Source: JAVBQL01 sp031549085 (GTDB lineage: Bacteria; Spirochaetota; GWE2-31-10; MWDO01). Taken from it: a stretch of DNA of 64,000 nt. Below, in pieces: positions 8,789 to 18,077 of this stretch (positions within the stretch are counted from its first letter, which is position 1; every line of letters starts with the position of its first letter). A program made the position numbers and the translations under genes. The notes below the pieces were generated by a model. It had not been told where the DNA came from. It saw only the letters and a program-made list of their open reading frames with translations, and made no database searches. Location: assembly GCA_031549085.1 (NCBI GenBank), contig JAVBQL010000013.1, forward strand, positions 186,001 to 250,000, given 5' to 3'.

Positions 8789-9712
8789 TTATATCTGCAT
8801 CAAACAATTTATAAACTCTTTTTTATTTTCTATATGAATACCATGTCCACAATCAAAATGTACAACTTTGCAATTACTAACCAACTCAGAAATTTGTTTT
8901 AAATCTTCTTCATTTAATGATGCTAATAATAATCCATCTTTATTTATGTTAGTTTTTGCTTTTAAAAAAATAGTTTCACACTTGATTTGCTTTAACAAAT
9001 TTTCGTGTGGGATTCCACAATGAAAACTATCATTATAAAATTTTTCACCAAACAGAGGATCATAGTTATTCATACCTTGAAAACCACTCAAAGCAGCTTT
9101 CGGCCAAAACATAACTTTAAGATCTTTGTCTGGATGTTTTTTACGATATTTTGATGCAATTCCAACTAACTTTTCTTTTAAATTCTCTCTAGATTTATCA
9201 GGAAAGAAATTCCATGCATACTGGTTAATGAAATAGTATAATACAAAATCTTTGCTTTCATTTTGATTAATAAAATTGTGACAAATCGTTGATAGGTCAA
9301 CATAGTTAAAAGTCTGTTTTCTTCTTTCACCTTGTGAGGAGAAAAATGGCGGATCTTCCAATATAAGCTTTTCACACAAATCAGTTTCGGCTGCAATATA
9401 TGCAGCAATTAATCCGCCTGAAGAGTGACCTAAAAGATAGACTCTATTTTTGACTATCCTTTCGATAAAGCAAATAATCGTTTCACTTATGTCTCTAATG
9501 TTGTATTTGTTCTCATCATGCAAACTGCCACCATGGCCATAGCAATCAATTGAATATATGTGATACTTTTTTGAGAGTTTTTTAAAGGTCTCTTTAAAGC
9601 TTGTCCCATCTACACCCTGTGCATGTATAAAGACTATAGGCTTAAGAGCGTTTTCTACCTCGTAGTATTTAAGTAGAATAGTATCTTCTTGATAAAATTT
9701 CTCACTAATCAT
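8789..9712 (-). CDS. Alpha/beta hydrolase
   Basis: A soluble serine hydrolase of unknown substrate, 307 aa. The oxyanion-hole region is FIHAQGVDG (about 30-38), the nucleophile elbow is LLGHSSGGL (about 94-102), and the catalytic histidine is in DCGHGIHIENKKEF near the C-terminus. The lid region between about 135 and 235 is large and aromatic. Start ATG 9712 follows GGAGG at a rather long spacing. It stands alone between two terminators. Confidence 0.85.
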   Translation of the reverse strand: MISEKFYQEDTILLKYYEVENALKPIVFIHAQGVDGTSFKETFKKLSKKYHIYSIDCYGHGGSLHDENKYNIRDISETIICFIERIVKNRVYLLGHSSGGLIAAYIAAETDLCEKLILEDPPFFSSQGERRKQTFNYVDLSTICHNFINQNESKDFVLYYFINQYAWNFFPDKSRENLKEKLVGIASKYRKKHPDKDLKVMFWPKAALSGFQGMNNYDPLFGEKFYNDSFHCGIPHENLLKQIKCETIFLKAKTNINKDGLLLASLNEEDLKQISELVSNCKVVHFDCGHGIHIENKKEFINCLMQI

Positions 9713-9744
9713 CTCTACTTTTTTCCTCCCTCTCTTATCAAGAT

Positions 9745-9792
9745 AAAAAAATAGAGGGCACTTTACATTAAAGAAGTGCCCTCTATTTTTTT
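9745..9792 (-). terminator. Intrinsic terminator of the bat operon
   Basis: A perfect 19-bp stem (AAAAAAATAGAGGGCACTT paired with its complement) with a 10-nt loop gives T-runs in both directions. It lies 23 bp beyond the batE stop. Confidence 0.88.
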
Positions 9793-9815
9793 ACTTTCGT
9801 TTATCTGTTAAGATA

Positions 9816-10562
9816 TTAAAACACTACTTTACTTTTATCAACAAATCCATAGAGCCCATTATTTAAATCAGTCTTTATAAAATTATTTGTCATATCAACT
9901 ATTTTTAGTTTTGCCCCCTCTTTTAAAGTTACTAGTACCAAATCACCACTATTTGGTGTTACATAACATGGAGTCTCTTTGCTTGTAACAATAAAAAATT
10001 TTCTGTTCAAATCTATATATTGAAAAACATAGAGTGTAGTAAAGATAAGTGATAAAACAGAAAAAACTACAAAAAAGATAAGCACTCTTCTATTCTCAAG
10101 TCTTCTAAAAAGAATTATAGATAAAATAACAAGAATTATAGAAATTATAAAAAGAACAAATACAACTGTTGGACTAAAAAAATATAGCATTCTTGCTGAC
10201 ATAATTTCAACATCACTGTCCGATGGATCTTCTCCAAGTTTTTTATATGTTACTTTTATATTGGTTTTTAGCTCTTTATCAAAAGGATTTTTCTTTAATG
10301 CCTTTAGATAATAGAACTTTGCCTCTCCATAACGCTCAAGTTCAAAAGATGATGAACCTTTATTAAAATTAACATTAAAATTATTATAACCATTCTCTAT
10401 AAGCTTAGAGTAGATTTCTGATGCTTTTTTATACTCTTTTGCTTCATAATAGTTTGTTGCATTATCAAATTCTGCTCTAAAATCAATAGAATCAGCTTTA
10501 AGCATAAGAGTCCCAACAAACATCATACAAATTATAAATATAGTAATTTTTTGTTTAAACAT
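9816..10562 (-). CDS. batE: BatE-like TPR and SH3 membrane protein
   Basis: Last gene of the bat (Bacteroides aerotolerance) operon. A signal sequence at residues 1-25 is followed by TPR units (about 27-110: NYYEAKEYKKASEIYSKLIENG, KGSSSFELERYGEAKFYYLKAL), two membrane segments (about 131-150 and 160-180), and a C-terminal bacterial SH3-like domain (CYVTPNSGDLVLVTLKEGAKLKIVD). I start it at ATG 10562 because AAAGGA lies at proper spacing; the upstream TTG at 10568 would be too close to that RBS. A gap of about 150 bp to batD is larger than elsewhere in the operon. Confidence 0.85.
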   Translation of the reverse strand: MFKQKITIFIICMMFVGTLMLKADSIDFRAEFDNATNYYEAKEYKKASEIYSKLIENGYNNFNVNFNKGSSSFELERYGEAKFYYLKALKKNPFDKELKTNIKVTYKKLGEDPSDSDVEIMSARMLYFFSPTVVFVLFIISIILVILSIILFRRLENRRVLIFFVVFSVLSLIFTTLYVFQYIDLNRKFFIVTSKETPCYVTPNSGDLVLVTLKEGAKLKIVDMTNNFIKTDLNNGLYGFVDKSKVVF

Positions 10563-10584
10563 AATCAAGTTTCCTTTTTTTTCT

Positions 10585-10606
10585 TTTTTTGCGTGTCACG
10601 TCTTTT
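10585..10606. repeat. Solo copy of the GCGTGCCACGTC-type box
   Basis: TTTTTTGCGTGTCACGTCTTTT in the batD-batE gap matches, with one change, the box found inside palindromic elements at 31460 and 33090 and in degenerate form at 37973. The sequence is quasi-palindromic (CGTG N CACG) in AT-rich surroundings. Confidence 0.45.
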
Positions 10607-10710
10607 CTGATAAATACCTTTTATAAAATAGATATTATCTTTTTAAATATAAACTAAATATTCTTAACTCTATATTTTTGAAAAGGGGTTTGGGGGTTTA
10701 TAAAAAAAAC

Positions 10711-12474
10711 CTAATACCCATCACCTCTCTCTATCTCTTTTATAATAGAACTAATCTTATCAATCATAGTTATAATCTCTATTTTTGTAAGAGTTTTTCC
10801 TGCAAATCTTCCAAATGATATTGTATCAAAAAAATCTTTTAACATAGATTTGTATTTATCATCTATATCTATCTTCTCAATAATTTTTAGGTAGGTAAAA
10901 TCTACAGAGTGGGTGGAAAATTTGCTGTTAAAATAGGTCTCAACAATTTTATAAATATCATTTAGTGGCTTACTTGTATCATTCGATTTTTCAATATTTT
11001 TTATTGAATTCTTTATCTCTTCCTGATATTTTTTATAGGCATTTTTCCTTTGATAATCTTTGCTGTTTTTTAATAGATGTCTCTCTATCACCCCTCTAAT
11101 CAAAATAATCAATGCAATCAATATAATTATAATGTATATTGCAGCCATTATATAGAGATAGATATTATAAATACCCTTATTAAATTTAGAACCAATATGT
11201 GTTTTTATAAAACCTATCTCATCTGGAACGGTTTCAATGTTAACATTTTTATTATTATCTTGATTAGTATTGCTACTGCTATGCAAAATAAGCTCTTCAT
11301 TAGAAGCAATAGATTCATTAGAGACCTCTAGTGATAGCTTCTCCTTTGGAATAGTAATATACTCTCTTTTTGCTATATCAAAATAGGTAAAATCATCAAT
11401 GGTTAGTTCACACTCTCCACTCTTTTTTGGGACTAACAATATATCCCATTTTTTTACCCTTTTGCCACCATCCAGTGAAGTTTCACTCTTTGTTGAGTAC
11501 TCATCAAGACTCTCTGATGAGGTTGAATAGTTTATATTACTTATATTATGCAGGTTTCCATCAGCAACCAATCTTATTGTTAGCTGTGTTGGTTCATTAA
11601 GTTTTAATTTGTCTTTTGAAAGTTCGGCCTTTAAAGAGGTTACAACTCCAACAAAGCCAGAAAAATTCTTATCTGTCTTTGGCAGTGGCAATACATCAAT
11701 TTTTACAGATCTTGAATGTATACTCATAGGCTCAAGATATGAGAACCATGATGTGCTATGCCCTGATACACCATTGAAGTTAAATACAACAGGTGGAATT
11801 GTAAACTCACCATAGTCAGGCAAGAAGACCCTCTTTCTCTCTATCTCATACTCATTATAGGTTTGATTGTTTATTCTAACCTCTCCCCTATAAGATTCTG
11901 TCTGATTTATATTTTCAACCCAAGCATCTGATGGCATCTTTAGTGAATCATAACTTATTTGCTGAAGCTGCTCTTTTGCATAGAGCTTCACACTAACAAG
12001 AAGAGGTTCATTAACATATATTGATTTTTTTGAAACCTCTATCATTATAATATAGTTCGAATTCTCATATTCATTTAGATCGTTCTCACCATTGCTTGCA
12101 CTGCCACTTGTTGTTACGCTCATTTCAAGTACATTTGATTCATATAGGGTGTTTCCATCTTTATAGACAAACGGGCCAATTTTATAATTTCCAACTTTTG
12201 AGATAACAACCATATAGGTAGCAATGGATGTTGACTTTGCGACACCATTTATAAAAGAGTAGTTTGAGCTGTTTCCTATATGTTTCAACTTAACACTATC
12301 ATCAAGATCCCTAACCTCTTGAAATTTTGCATTTCTACCACTAACCTCTACACTTATTTGAAATGGAGTATTTACATAGACAGATGTCTTTGAAGATTTT
12401 AATTCAACACTAACTTGTGGGAAAATTAGAAAACAGTTAAATATAAATAATATTAAAAAAAACTTTTTTACCAA
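10711..12474 (-). CDS. batD: BatD, oxygen-tolerance family membrane protein
   Basis: 587 aa with an N-terminal signal sequence (FFLILFIFNCFLIFPQ), a long extracytoplasmic beta-rich region with repeated BatD-type domains (SVELKSSKTSVYVNTPFQISVEV; YIIMIEVSKKSIYVNEPLLVSVKL; VTSLKAELSKDKLKLNEPTQLTI), one membrane segment at about 430-455, and a cytoplasmic helical tail. Its exact biochemical role is unknown; bat mutants in other bacteria affect stress tolerance or morphology. The start is TTG 12474, supported by AGGAG at 7 bp spacing. It overlaps the end of the previous gene by 7 bp, and the RBS lies within that gene's last codons. Confidence 0.9.
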   Translation of the reverse strand: MVKKFFLILFIFNCFLIFPQVSVELKSSKTSVYVNTPFQISVEVSGRNAKFQEVRDLDDSVKLKHIGNSSNYSFINGVAKSTSIATYMVVISKVGNYKIGPFVYKDGNTLYESNVLEMSVTTSGSASNGENDLNEYENSNYIIMIEVSKKSIYVNEPLLVSVKLYAKEQLQQISYDSLKMPSDAWVENINQTESYRGEVRINNQTYNEYEIERKRVFLPDYGEFTIPPVVFNFNGVSGHSTSWFSYLEPMSIHSRSVKIDVLPLPKTDKNFSGFVGVVTSLKAELSKDKLKLNEPTQLTIRLVADGNLHNISNINYSTSSESLDEYSTKSETSLDGGKRVKKWDILLVPKKSGECELTIDDFTYFDIAKREYITIPKEKLSLEVSNESIASNEELILHSSSNTNQDNNKNVNIETVPDEIGFIKTHIGSKFNKGIYNIYLYIMAAIYIIIILIALIILIRGVIERHLLKNSKDYQRKNAYKKYQEEIKNSIKNIEKSNDTSKPLNDIYKIVETYFNSKFSTHSVDFTYLKIIEKIDIDDKYKSMLKDFFDTISFGRFAGKTLTKIEIITMIDKISSIIKEIERGDGY

Positions 12475-14159
12475 AACCTACTCCTGTTGCTATTTCTCTG
12501 ACTATTCCTCTCTGCCTCTTCCCTATTCTCATTTTTCTCTTTCTCTTCCAAAGCCTGAAGCATCTTATCCTTATCTTGTTCGTTCATCTCATCACTATTT
12601 TTACTCTCTTGATTATCTTGTTGCTGCTCTTGGTTTTGTTGCTGCTGTTGCTGTTGCTGTTTTTTTTCTAAGATAGAGACAACCTCATAATTGTATCTTG
12701 TATCATCATCACTCCCATTTAACAAAAGTGACTTTTTAAACATCTCTTTTGAAGATGAGTAGTTCTGCTGTTTGAAATAGTTTAATCCCTGATTATAGTA
12801 GATAGATGATTTCAAACTATCATCTTTTGCAAAGAGAAGAGCATTATCATAGCTCTCTTTTGCCTTATCAAATTGATTTAACTTATAGTAGCTGTTGCCT
12901 GTGTTGTAGTATAATTTTGCAAGGTCATTCTCTTTTAATACATCATTTGCACTTGAGTAGTTTTGTATAGCCTTATTATAATTTCCCTTCTTAAACTCTC
13001 TATTACCAAAAAAGCCACCATTTAAGTTATTCTCTACTATTTCATCTTTCTTTATATCACTAGATAGATCTTCTATGTCATTGGAATATGAATAGAAAGT
13101 AAAACTCAAAAAAAGAATAACTAAAAAAGACTTCATAGTAAATACATTACCATTTTTAAATCTGTTATAGAACTTCCCCTCTCCAAGTATAAAACCAATT
13201 GCAAACAATATAAGGGCTGGAATTAGAAATATATCATAGTGCTCTTTTTTCTGCTCATATTTCTCCTTGCCACTCTCTTTCGCCTCAACAGAATCTATCG
13301 ACTCAACAAATTTTCTTAGATCATTTTTATTACCTGTCATTCTCATATAGCTGCTATTTGTTGCCTCTGCAATTTCAACAAGCCTCTTTTCATCAAGCCT
13401 GCTTATTACATAGTTTCCAGAGCTATCTTTCATATAACCTTCAATTTCACCTCTATTATTCTTCATTGGTATTGGCTCACCATTTTTTGTACCAACACCA
13501 ACAGTGAAAACTTTAATGCCTGCATCTTTTAACTTGTTTAATGTTGAGTAGTACTCACCCTGCAGATCCTCCCCATCAGTTATAAGAAGAATCATCTTGT
13601 TTCTAGGTTCATCATCTTGAAATGATGAGATCCCTGTTAGAAGAGCATTGCTTATATTTGTTCCATCTTTCTGAAGCATATCTGGGTAGACAGACTCCAA
13701 AAAAAATGCGAGTGAACTGTAGTCCGTAGTGATTGGTACTAAAAGTTCTGCACTGCCACTAAAAACCATAAGTCCAACCCTATCCCCTTTTTCGCTTTTT
13801 AATAGCTCCTCTATAGCAATTTTTGCAGCATCAAGTCTTGATGGAGGAATATCTTTTACTGCCATCGAGTATGAAGTGTCAAGCACTATAAGAACATCTC
13901 GCCCTTTAAATGTTGCTTCAATTGTTTCTGTACCCCACTTTGGCCTTGCAACAGCCAAAATTACAAATATAAAGGCTACTGTCCAGACTATCATCTTAAG
14001 CCAGTTTCTGTTCTCAGAGTAATAAGGTAAAATCTTATCAATATTAGTACCACCAATTATTTTAACTCTCTTTTTATATGAGAAAATTTCAAGTATAAAA
14101 ACCAGTATAATAAATGGAATAAGTATAAATAGAAAGAAGGCATATCTATTTTCAAACAT
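12468..14159 (-). CDS. batB: BatB-BatC fusion: VWA membrane protein with C-terminal TPRs
   Basis: 563 aa. Two N-terminal membrane segments flank a short loop, followed by a von Willebrand A domain (about 85-280) with an intact MIDAS motif DTSYS (DxSxS). A third membrane segment lies near 310-325 and another at about 338-355. Then come TPR units typical of BatC (NREFKKGNYNKAIQNYSSA, YYNTGNSYYKLNQFDKAKESYDNALL, YYNQGLNYFKQQNYSSSKEMFKKSLL). A glutamine-rich stretch (K-K followed by eight Q) and a charged tail end the protein. BatB and BatC are separate proteins in many bacteria. RBS TAGGAG, which overlaps the batA stop, precedes ATG 14159. Confidence 0.9.
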   Translation of the reverse strand: MFENRYAFFLFILIPFIILVFILEIFSYKKRVKIIGGTNIDKILPYYSENRNWLKMIVWTVAFIFVILAVARPKWGTETIEATFKGRDVLIVLDTSYSMAVKDIPPSRLDAAKIAIEELLKSEKGDRVGLMVFSGSAELLVPITTDYSSLAFFLESVYPDMLQKDGTNISNALLTGISSFQDDEPRNKMILLITDGEDLQGEYYSTLNKLKDAGIKVFTVGVGTKNGEPIPMKNNRGEIEGYMKDSSGNYVISRLDEKRLVEIAEATNSSYMRMTGNKNDLRKFVESIDSVEAKESGKEKYEQKKEHYDIFLIPALILFAIGFILGEGKFYNRFKNGNVFTMKSFLVILFLSFTFYSYSNDIEDLSSDIKKDEIVENNLNGGFFGNREFKKGNYNKAIQNYSSANDVLKENDLAKLYYNTGNSYYKLNQFDKAKESYDNALLFAKDDSLKSSIYYNQGLNYFKQQNYSSSKEMFKKSLLLNGSDDDTRYNYEVVSILEKKQQQQQQQQNQEQQQDNQESKNSDEMNEQDKDKMLQALEEKEKNENREEAERNSQRNSNRSRFW

Positions 14160-14161
14160 CT

Positions 14162-15115
14162 CTACAATCTCCTAAAAATAAGTGAATTAAGAAATATTCC
14201 AATAGTTAGCAATATAATCCCAAACAGAGCAACATTGTATCCAATATTGTTGAACCTTGCAAATTCAACACTCTCCATCTCTATTTTTTCAAGCTTATCT
14301 ATCTCACTAAAGGCACTACCAAGTTCAGCTGATGTCTTTGCATAAAAAAATTTTGCACCTGTTTTTGAAGCAATATCTTCTAATAGATCCATATCAACCT
14401 CGCCATTCTCGCCTATGCCTATTGTGTAGACCTTTATATTTTCTGATGCAGCTATCTTTGTTGCTGCTTCAGGACTAATCTCTCCAGTGTTGTTTGCACC
14501 ATCAGTTACAAGTATTACTATTTTAGAACTACTTAAAGTGTTATCTGTTATTTTTAATAGTCTATTCACACTGCTCGCAAGTCCAAGCCCAATGGCTGTT
14601 GCTGTCTGTTTATTTGGATCTATATATATCTTGCTTACTATACTTTTTAGGAGTGTGTGGTTTAGTGTTGCAGGGCACTTAACCATTGATGAACTCTCAA
14701 AGGTCACCAGTCCAATTCTATCTCCCTTACGCTTATCAATAAACTCATTTATGATAACTTTTGCAATATCAATTCTTGATGGGGCAACCATTGAGTCTTT
14801 TCTTAACATACTGCCAGAGACATCAAGAGAGATCATGATATCAATACCTTGAGTAATATACCTCTCTTTTTTGATTCCACTTTGAGGCTTTGAAAGACTA
14901 AATGTTGCTATAAAGAGCCCTACAAAAAAGAGTGCCATTGCAAAATAGTAGCCAACAATTTTAAATGATGGGTTTTTATTGGTAATAAGGGAGACACCAC
15001 TTATACTTGCTCCCTTTTTAAAGACCCTTTTGTTTAAAAGAAAAATTAAAAGTACAACAGCTGGAACTATCAGAAAAAGTAGTCCCCATGGATTTTCCAA
15101 TCTATATATGGTCAT
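14162..15115 (-). CDS. batA: BatA, VWA-domain membrane protein
   Basis: First gene of the bat operon, 317 aa. Two membrane segments (about 10-30 and 55-75) precede a von Willebrand A domain with MIDAS motif DVSGS, and a C-terminal membrane segment lies at about 290-310. Together with BatB it probably forms a membrane VWA complex. In many genomes a MoxR AAA+ ATPase and a DUF58 protein precede batA; neither is present here, because the upstream DNA is intergenic with a palindromic element. Start ATG 15115 has TAAGAG close by. Confidence 0.92.
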   Translation of the reverse strand: MTIYRLENPWGLLFLIVPAVVLLIFLLNKRVFKKGASISGVSLITNKNPSFKIVGYYFAMALFFVGLFIATFSLSKPQSGIKKERYITQGIDIMISLDVSGSMLRKDSMVAPSRIDIAKVIINEFIDKRKGDRIGLVTFESSSMVKCPATLNHTLLKSIVSKIYIDPNKQTATAIGLGLASSVNRLLKITDNTLSSSKIVILVTDGANNTGEISPEAATKIAASENIKVYTIGIGENGEVDMDLLEDIASKTGAKFFYAKTSAELGSAFSEIDKLEKIEMESVEFARFNNIGYNVALFGIILLTIGIFLNSLIFRRL

Positions 15116-15261
15116 CTCTTAAACATACCTTTTTAACTTATAATAATTTTTTGAACTTACATTAAGGATATTTATAATAGAATAATTTTATTTTGTCAAA
15201 AAATCTTTCATTATACTTTATCAATTATTGATACTATTTATCTAAAAATAGGTAATTATAT

Positions 15262-15460
15262 AGACAATGTCATTGCTATGAATATACTATTAATATAAAA
15301 CTAGCTATAAAAATAAATCTTTGGTTTTCCTATCAGTATGATGAGATATAACGAGCGAATGGCATTAAAAAAAAGTAAGCCAGAAAATAAGATTAATTAC
15401 TTATTAAAAGTTGGATAGGATTATTATATAATAGAACTATATAAAACCTTTTATTTGATA
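15262..15460. repeat. Palindromic intergenic element, copy 2 (internal deletion)
   Basis: The left end (CTATTAATATAAAACTAG, CCTATCAGTATGATGAGATATAACGAGCGAATG) runs directly into the right end (GTAAGCCAGAAAATAAGATTAATTAC, TTGGATAGGATTATT). The apical GC-rich hairpin and most of the right arm are absent. It fills most of the 433-bp gap upstream of batA. Confidence 0.75.
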
Positions 15461-15504
15461 TGGGGGCTATTATAAATATTATAAATTGGTAGATAAAATA
15501 AGAT

Positions 15505-15535
15505 AATTTTGGGGTAATTTTTTTACCCCAAAATT
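15505..15535 (-). terminator. Putative terminator of the small membrane protein gene
   Basis: Perfect 13-bp stem AATTTTGGGGTAA / TTACCCCAAAATT, 13 bp beyond the stop at 15549. The U-run on the minus side is weak (ATCTTATTTT). Confidence 0.55.
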
Positions 15536-15548
15536 TAAAAGAACAGAA

Positions 15549-15983
15549 TTAAGCCTTTTTTCCTGTTGCCCAAATAGCAGCAAGAACTATTATTTGTAAC
15601 ATCAAAATTGTAAGCCAAGCAAAGAGATCTTCCATTTTTGGATTTTTAGGCAGACTTTGCCAAACAAAACTCACCAGAATCGCTCTAATTGCCCAAATTA
15701 TCATAATAACAAGGTTTGCTATTGGAGTAATTCCCTTTAAATCAACAAACATAGCAACACATAAGAAAGCAGCACAAACAACTTCAACAACACCAAAGAT
15801 CATTGATAGATTTTTAGCCTTACCTATATCCCCGCCATCTTTTAATGTTTGGATAGCAAAAGGATTTGTGAAATTGCCAACTTTGCCAGCCTTCATCATG
15901 TCTGTAAGCCCTAAAAATAGGATAAAAAGAATAACTGCAATCTTTAAAATGGTAGAAGCATCAAAACTCATAGATTTTCCCAT
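15549..15983 (-). CDS. Small four-helix membrane protein of unknown function
   Basis: 144 aa with four hydrophobic segments: about 11-27, 59-82, 87-108 and 122-140. A short polar loop (MKAGKVGNFTNPFAIQTLKDGGDIGKAKN) lies between the first two. I do not recognise the family; a DoxX-like or other small quinone-linked membrane fold is only a guess. Translation is probably strong, since AGGAGG precedes ATG 15983. It is monocistronic, with a hairpin at its end. Confidence 0.8.
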   Translation of the reverse strand: MGKSMSFDASTILKIAVILFILFLGLTDMMKAGKVGNFTNPFAIQTLKDGGDIGKAKNLSMIFGVVEVVCAAFLCVAMFVDLKGITPIANLVIMIIWAIRAILVSFVWQSLPKNPKMEDLFAWLTILMLQIIVLAAIWATGKKA

Positions 15984-16340
15984 TTTATTTAATTCCTCCT
16001 AAAAAAATAATATTATATAAAACATTAAAACCGATTTTATACTTTTTTTCATATTATTGCAATTAAAAAAAGCAATTAGATTAAATTATAATAATTATAC
16101 TTCATTTTTATCCTAATTACTCTAATTAAATATAAAAATAGAAATTGTATTTCAGTAACATTCTTATATTATAAAAGCCCTTAAAAACTCAAATTATTTT
16201 TTTAAAAGCTAATAAAATTGCAATGTATCTCTTGAAATAAAAACAAAAATAATGTATTATTTCACAAAACATTAAATTTTAATTCCAAAAGAATAGATAT
16301 ATGCTTATGTTTTTTTAAAGCATTTTTGGAGAACCTCTTT
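15984..16340. other. AT-rich intergenic region between divergent genes
   Basis: No gene or palindromic element is seen. It separates the divergent small membrane protein and SIR2-like genes, so it must hold both promoters, but no hexamer pair stands out. Confidence 0.5.
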
Positions 16341-17387
16341 ATGGATAATATAAACTATACATATTTTATGGGACCTCTCGCTTCAAACAATTTTTTATCC
16401 CACCCTCTTACAGAGGATGCTCGAAATGAGTTCAAAAATTGGATAGAAAATATTATAAATAAAAATATAACAACATTATCAAAAGAAAACAGAATAATTA
16501 TTAACAAGTTTTTAACAGATTTGGACTGGATATATGGAGAGTATGCGAAAGATGGCTCTTTGGCAAAACTTATAATGTCTATATATAAAGCCAATAATAT
16601 GACAGATATTATAAGGTTTAAATCGGTTATAAATTCTGTAATATTACTTGAAGATATAAAAAAGAGAGCCAATGTTAAATATGAAAACTTCCTTAGGGAG
16701 ATATCGGAGAGAGACAGACATGCAAATGTCATAATGCCAGATAACATCAAAATATTAACATGGAATAGAGGGATAAACCTTGAGAGAGCCTTCTATGATA
16801 TATCAAAAAATAGTGAAACGATGTTTAAAGAGCTGCAAGTATATCCGATCTCTGCAGGCTTTGATGATACTGATTTTGATATAAGAAAATTTGCTATTCT
16901 CCATTTAGCTGGTCTTGCAGGAACATACTACATCAGTAAAAATGGAATGATAAGTGAGTATCTCAAAGATTGGATAACAATCAAAAATATGTCAGATGCA
17001 GATATATTAAATAATCTTGTAATATCATATAAGTCATTTATGTATAATGACCTTTTGATACCAACTGTAAGTTTCTTTCTTGACAACAATAATTACACAA
17101 GCCTGATACTGCAAAAAGCGCACCACATAGCATCAAAGACCAATATACTTATCATCATAGGGCACCTTTTTCTTGAGGATACCTTCGAAAAAGATAAGGG
17201 AATAATACAGCAAATGATTGACCTACATAAGATCTATGTTCAAGTCCCAACAGAGTATAAACAAGCAGTTCTATTAAAGCTTCAAAACATAAGGCCAGAC
17301 TTGCATAATATAGAGGTTGAGTTTGTTGATAATGATGATGACTTTTTTATTCATAACGATGTTACTGATGTATATGAAGAATTTTAG
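16341..17387 (+). CDS. Degenerate SIR2-like domain protein
   Basis: 348 aa, function unknown. The order of motifs matches SIR2-like proteins often found in defence loci: YFMGPLAS (8-15) where active families have YFIGAGAS; SLAKLIMS (73-80); KILTWNRGINLERAF (137-151) where they have ILSWNYDxQFExAY; ILHLAGLAG (186-194) where they have xxHLNGxAG; and a C-terminal IIIGHLF...KDKGII...IYVQVP resembling VIIGYSF...REID...IYIQVP. Asn142 and His188 remain, but the GAGAS loop, the WNYD aspartate and the HLNG asparagine are changed, so NAD hydrolysis may be lost. Start ATG 16341 is preferred because GGAG lies 10 bp upstream; the longer frame from TTG 16326 would swallow that RBS. Family assignment is by motif memory only. 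Confidence 0.6.
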   Translation: MDNINYTYFMGPLASNNFLSHPLTEDARNEFKNWIENIINKNITTLSKENRIIINKFLTDLDWIYGEYAKDGSLAKLIMSIYKANNMTDIIRFKSVINSVILLEDIKKRANVKYENFLREISERDRHANVIMPDNIKILTWNRGINLERAFYDISKNSETMFKELQVYPISAGFDDTDFDIRKFAILHLAGLAGTYYISKNGMISEYLKDWITIKNMSDADILNNLVISYKSFMYNDLLIPTVSFFLDNNNYTSLILQKAHHIASKTNILIIIGHLFLEDTFEKDKGIIQQMIDLHKIYVQVPTEYKQAVLLKLQNIRPDLHNIEVEFVDNDDDFFIHNDVTDVYEEF

Positions 17388-17434
17388 GTTAAATTAAACA
17401 GACCATTATAGTAAAAATATTACCCAAAAATTAT

Positions 17435-18076
17435 CTAATTGAACTCTCTTAAAATAGATAAAAAATTTTCTCTAGGTATAAATCGTGCACCAAAGCTTTC
17501 AAGATAGTCTGTGTGAACCTGACAGTCTATAATTTGAAAATCTAACTCAACCAATTTGTTAACAAGTGTTACAAAGGCAATTTTCGAGGCATTATCCATA
17601 GTATGGAACATCGACTCGCCATAAAAACATTTACCAATTGCAACACCATAGAGACCTCCAACAAGCTTGTTTTCATACCAGCTCTCCACACTAACTGCCA
17701 AACCCCTCTTGTGAAGTCCATAGTAGGCATTTATGATCTTTTTTGTAATCCATGTTCCCTCTCTTTTTCTTAGAGTTCCACACTTATTTATAACAGAGAG
17801 AAAGTCTTGATTAAATGTTACTATATATGGTTCTTTTTTTATAGCCTTTTTTAGTGACTTTGAAATCTTTAGTTCTTTTGGAAAGAGAACAAATCTTGGA
17901 TCTGGCGACCACCAGAGTATCTCTCTATCATCACTATACCATGGAAATATTCCACTGCGATAGGCGGTCTCTACCCAAGAGTCTGTAACATCTCCCCCAA
18001 AGGCCAAAAGACCATCATCTTCGGCAAAGTTTGGATCTGGAAAAAATATTTCATTAGAGAGTCTAAATATTGGCAT
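17435..18076 (-). CDS. aat: Leucyl/phenylalanyl-tRNA--protein transferase
   Basis: Transfers Leu or Phe from tRNA to proteins with N-terminal Arg or Lys, creating N-degrons for ClpS-ClpAP. 213 aa, the typical size. Diagnostic sequences: FPDPNFAEDDGLLAFGGD, YRSGIFPWYSDDREILWWSPDPRFVL, and CFYGESMFH with the C-terminal QVHTDYLESFGARFIPRENF. It begins 1 bp after the upstream gene's stop with no obvious RBS, so translational coupling is likely. It is in line with clpA upstream, which fits its role. Confidence 0.95.
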   Translation of the reverse strand: MPIFRLSNEIFFPDPNFAEDDGLLAFGGDVTDSWVETAYRSGIFPWYSDDREILWWSPDPRFVLFPKELKISKSLKKAIKKEPYIVTFNQDFLSVINKCGTLRKREGTWITKKIINAYYGLHKRGLAVSVESWYENKLVGGLYGVAIGKCFYGESMFHTMDNASKIAFVTLVNKLVELDFQIIDCQVHTDYLESFGARFIPRENFLSILREFN

Positions 18077-18077
18077 A

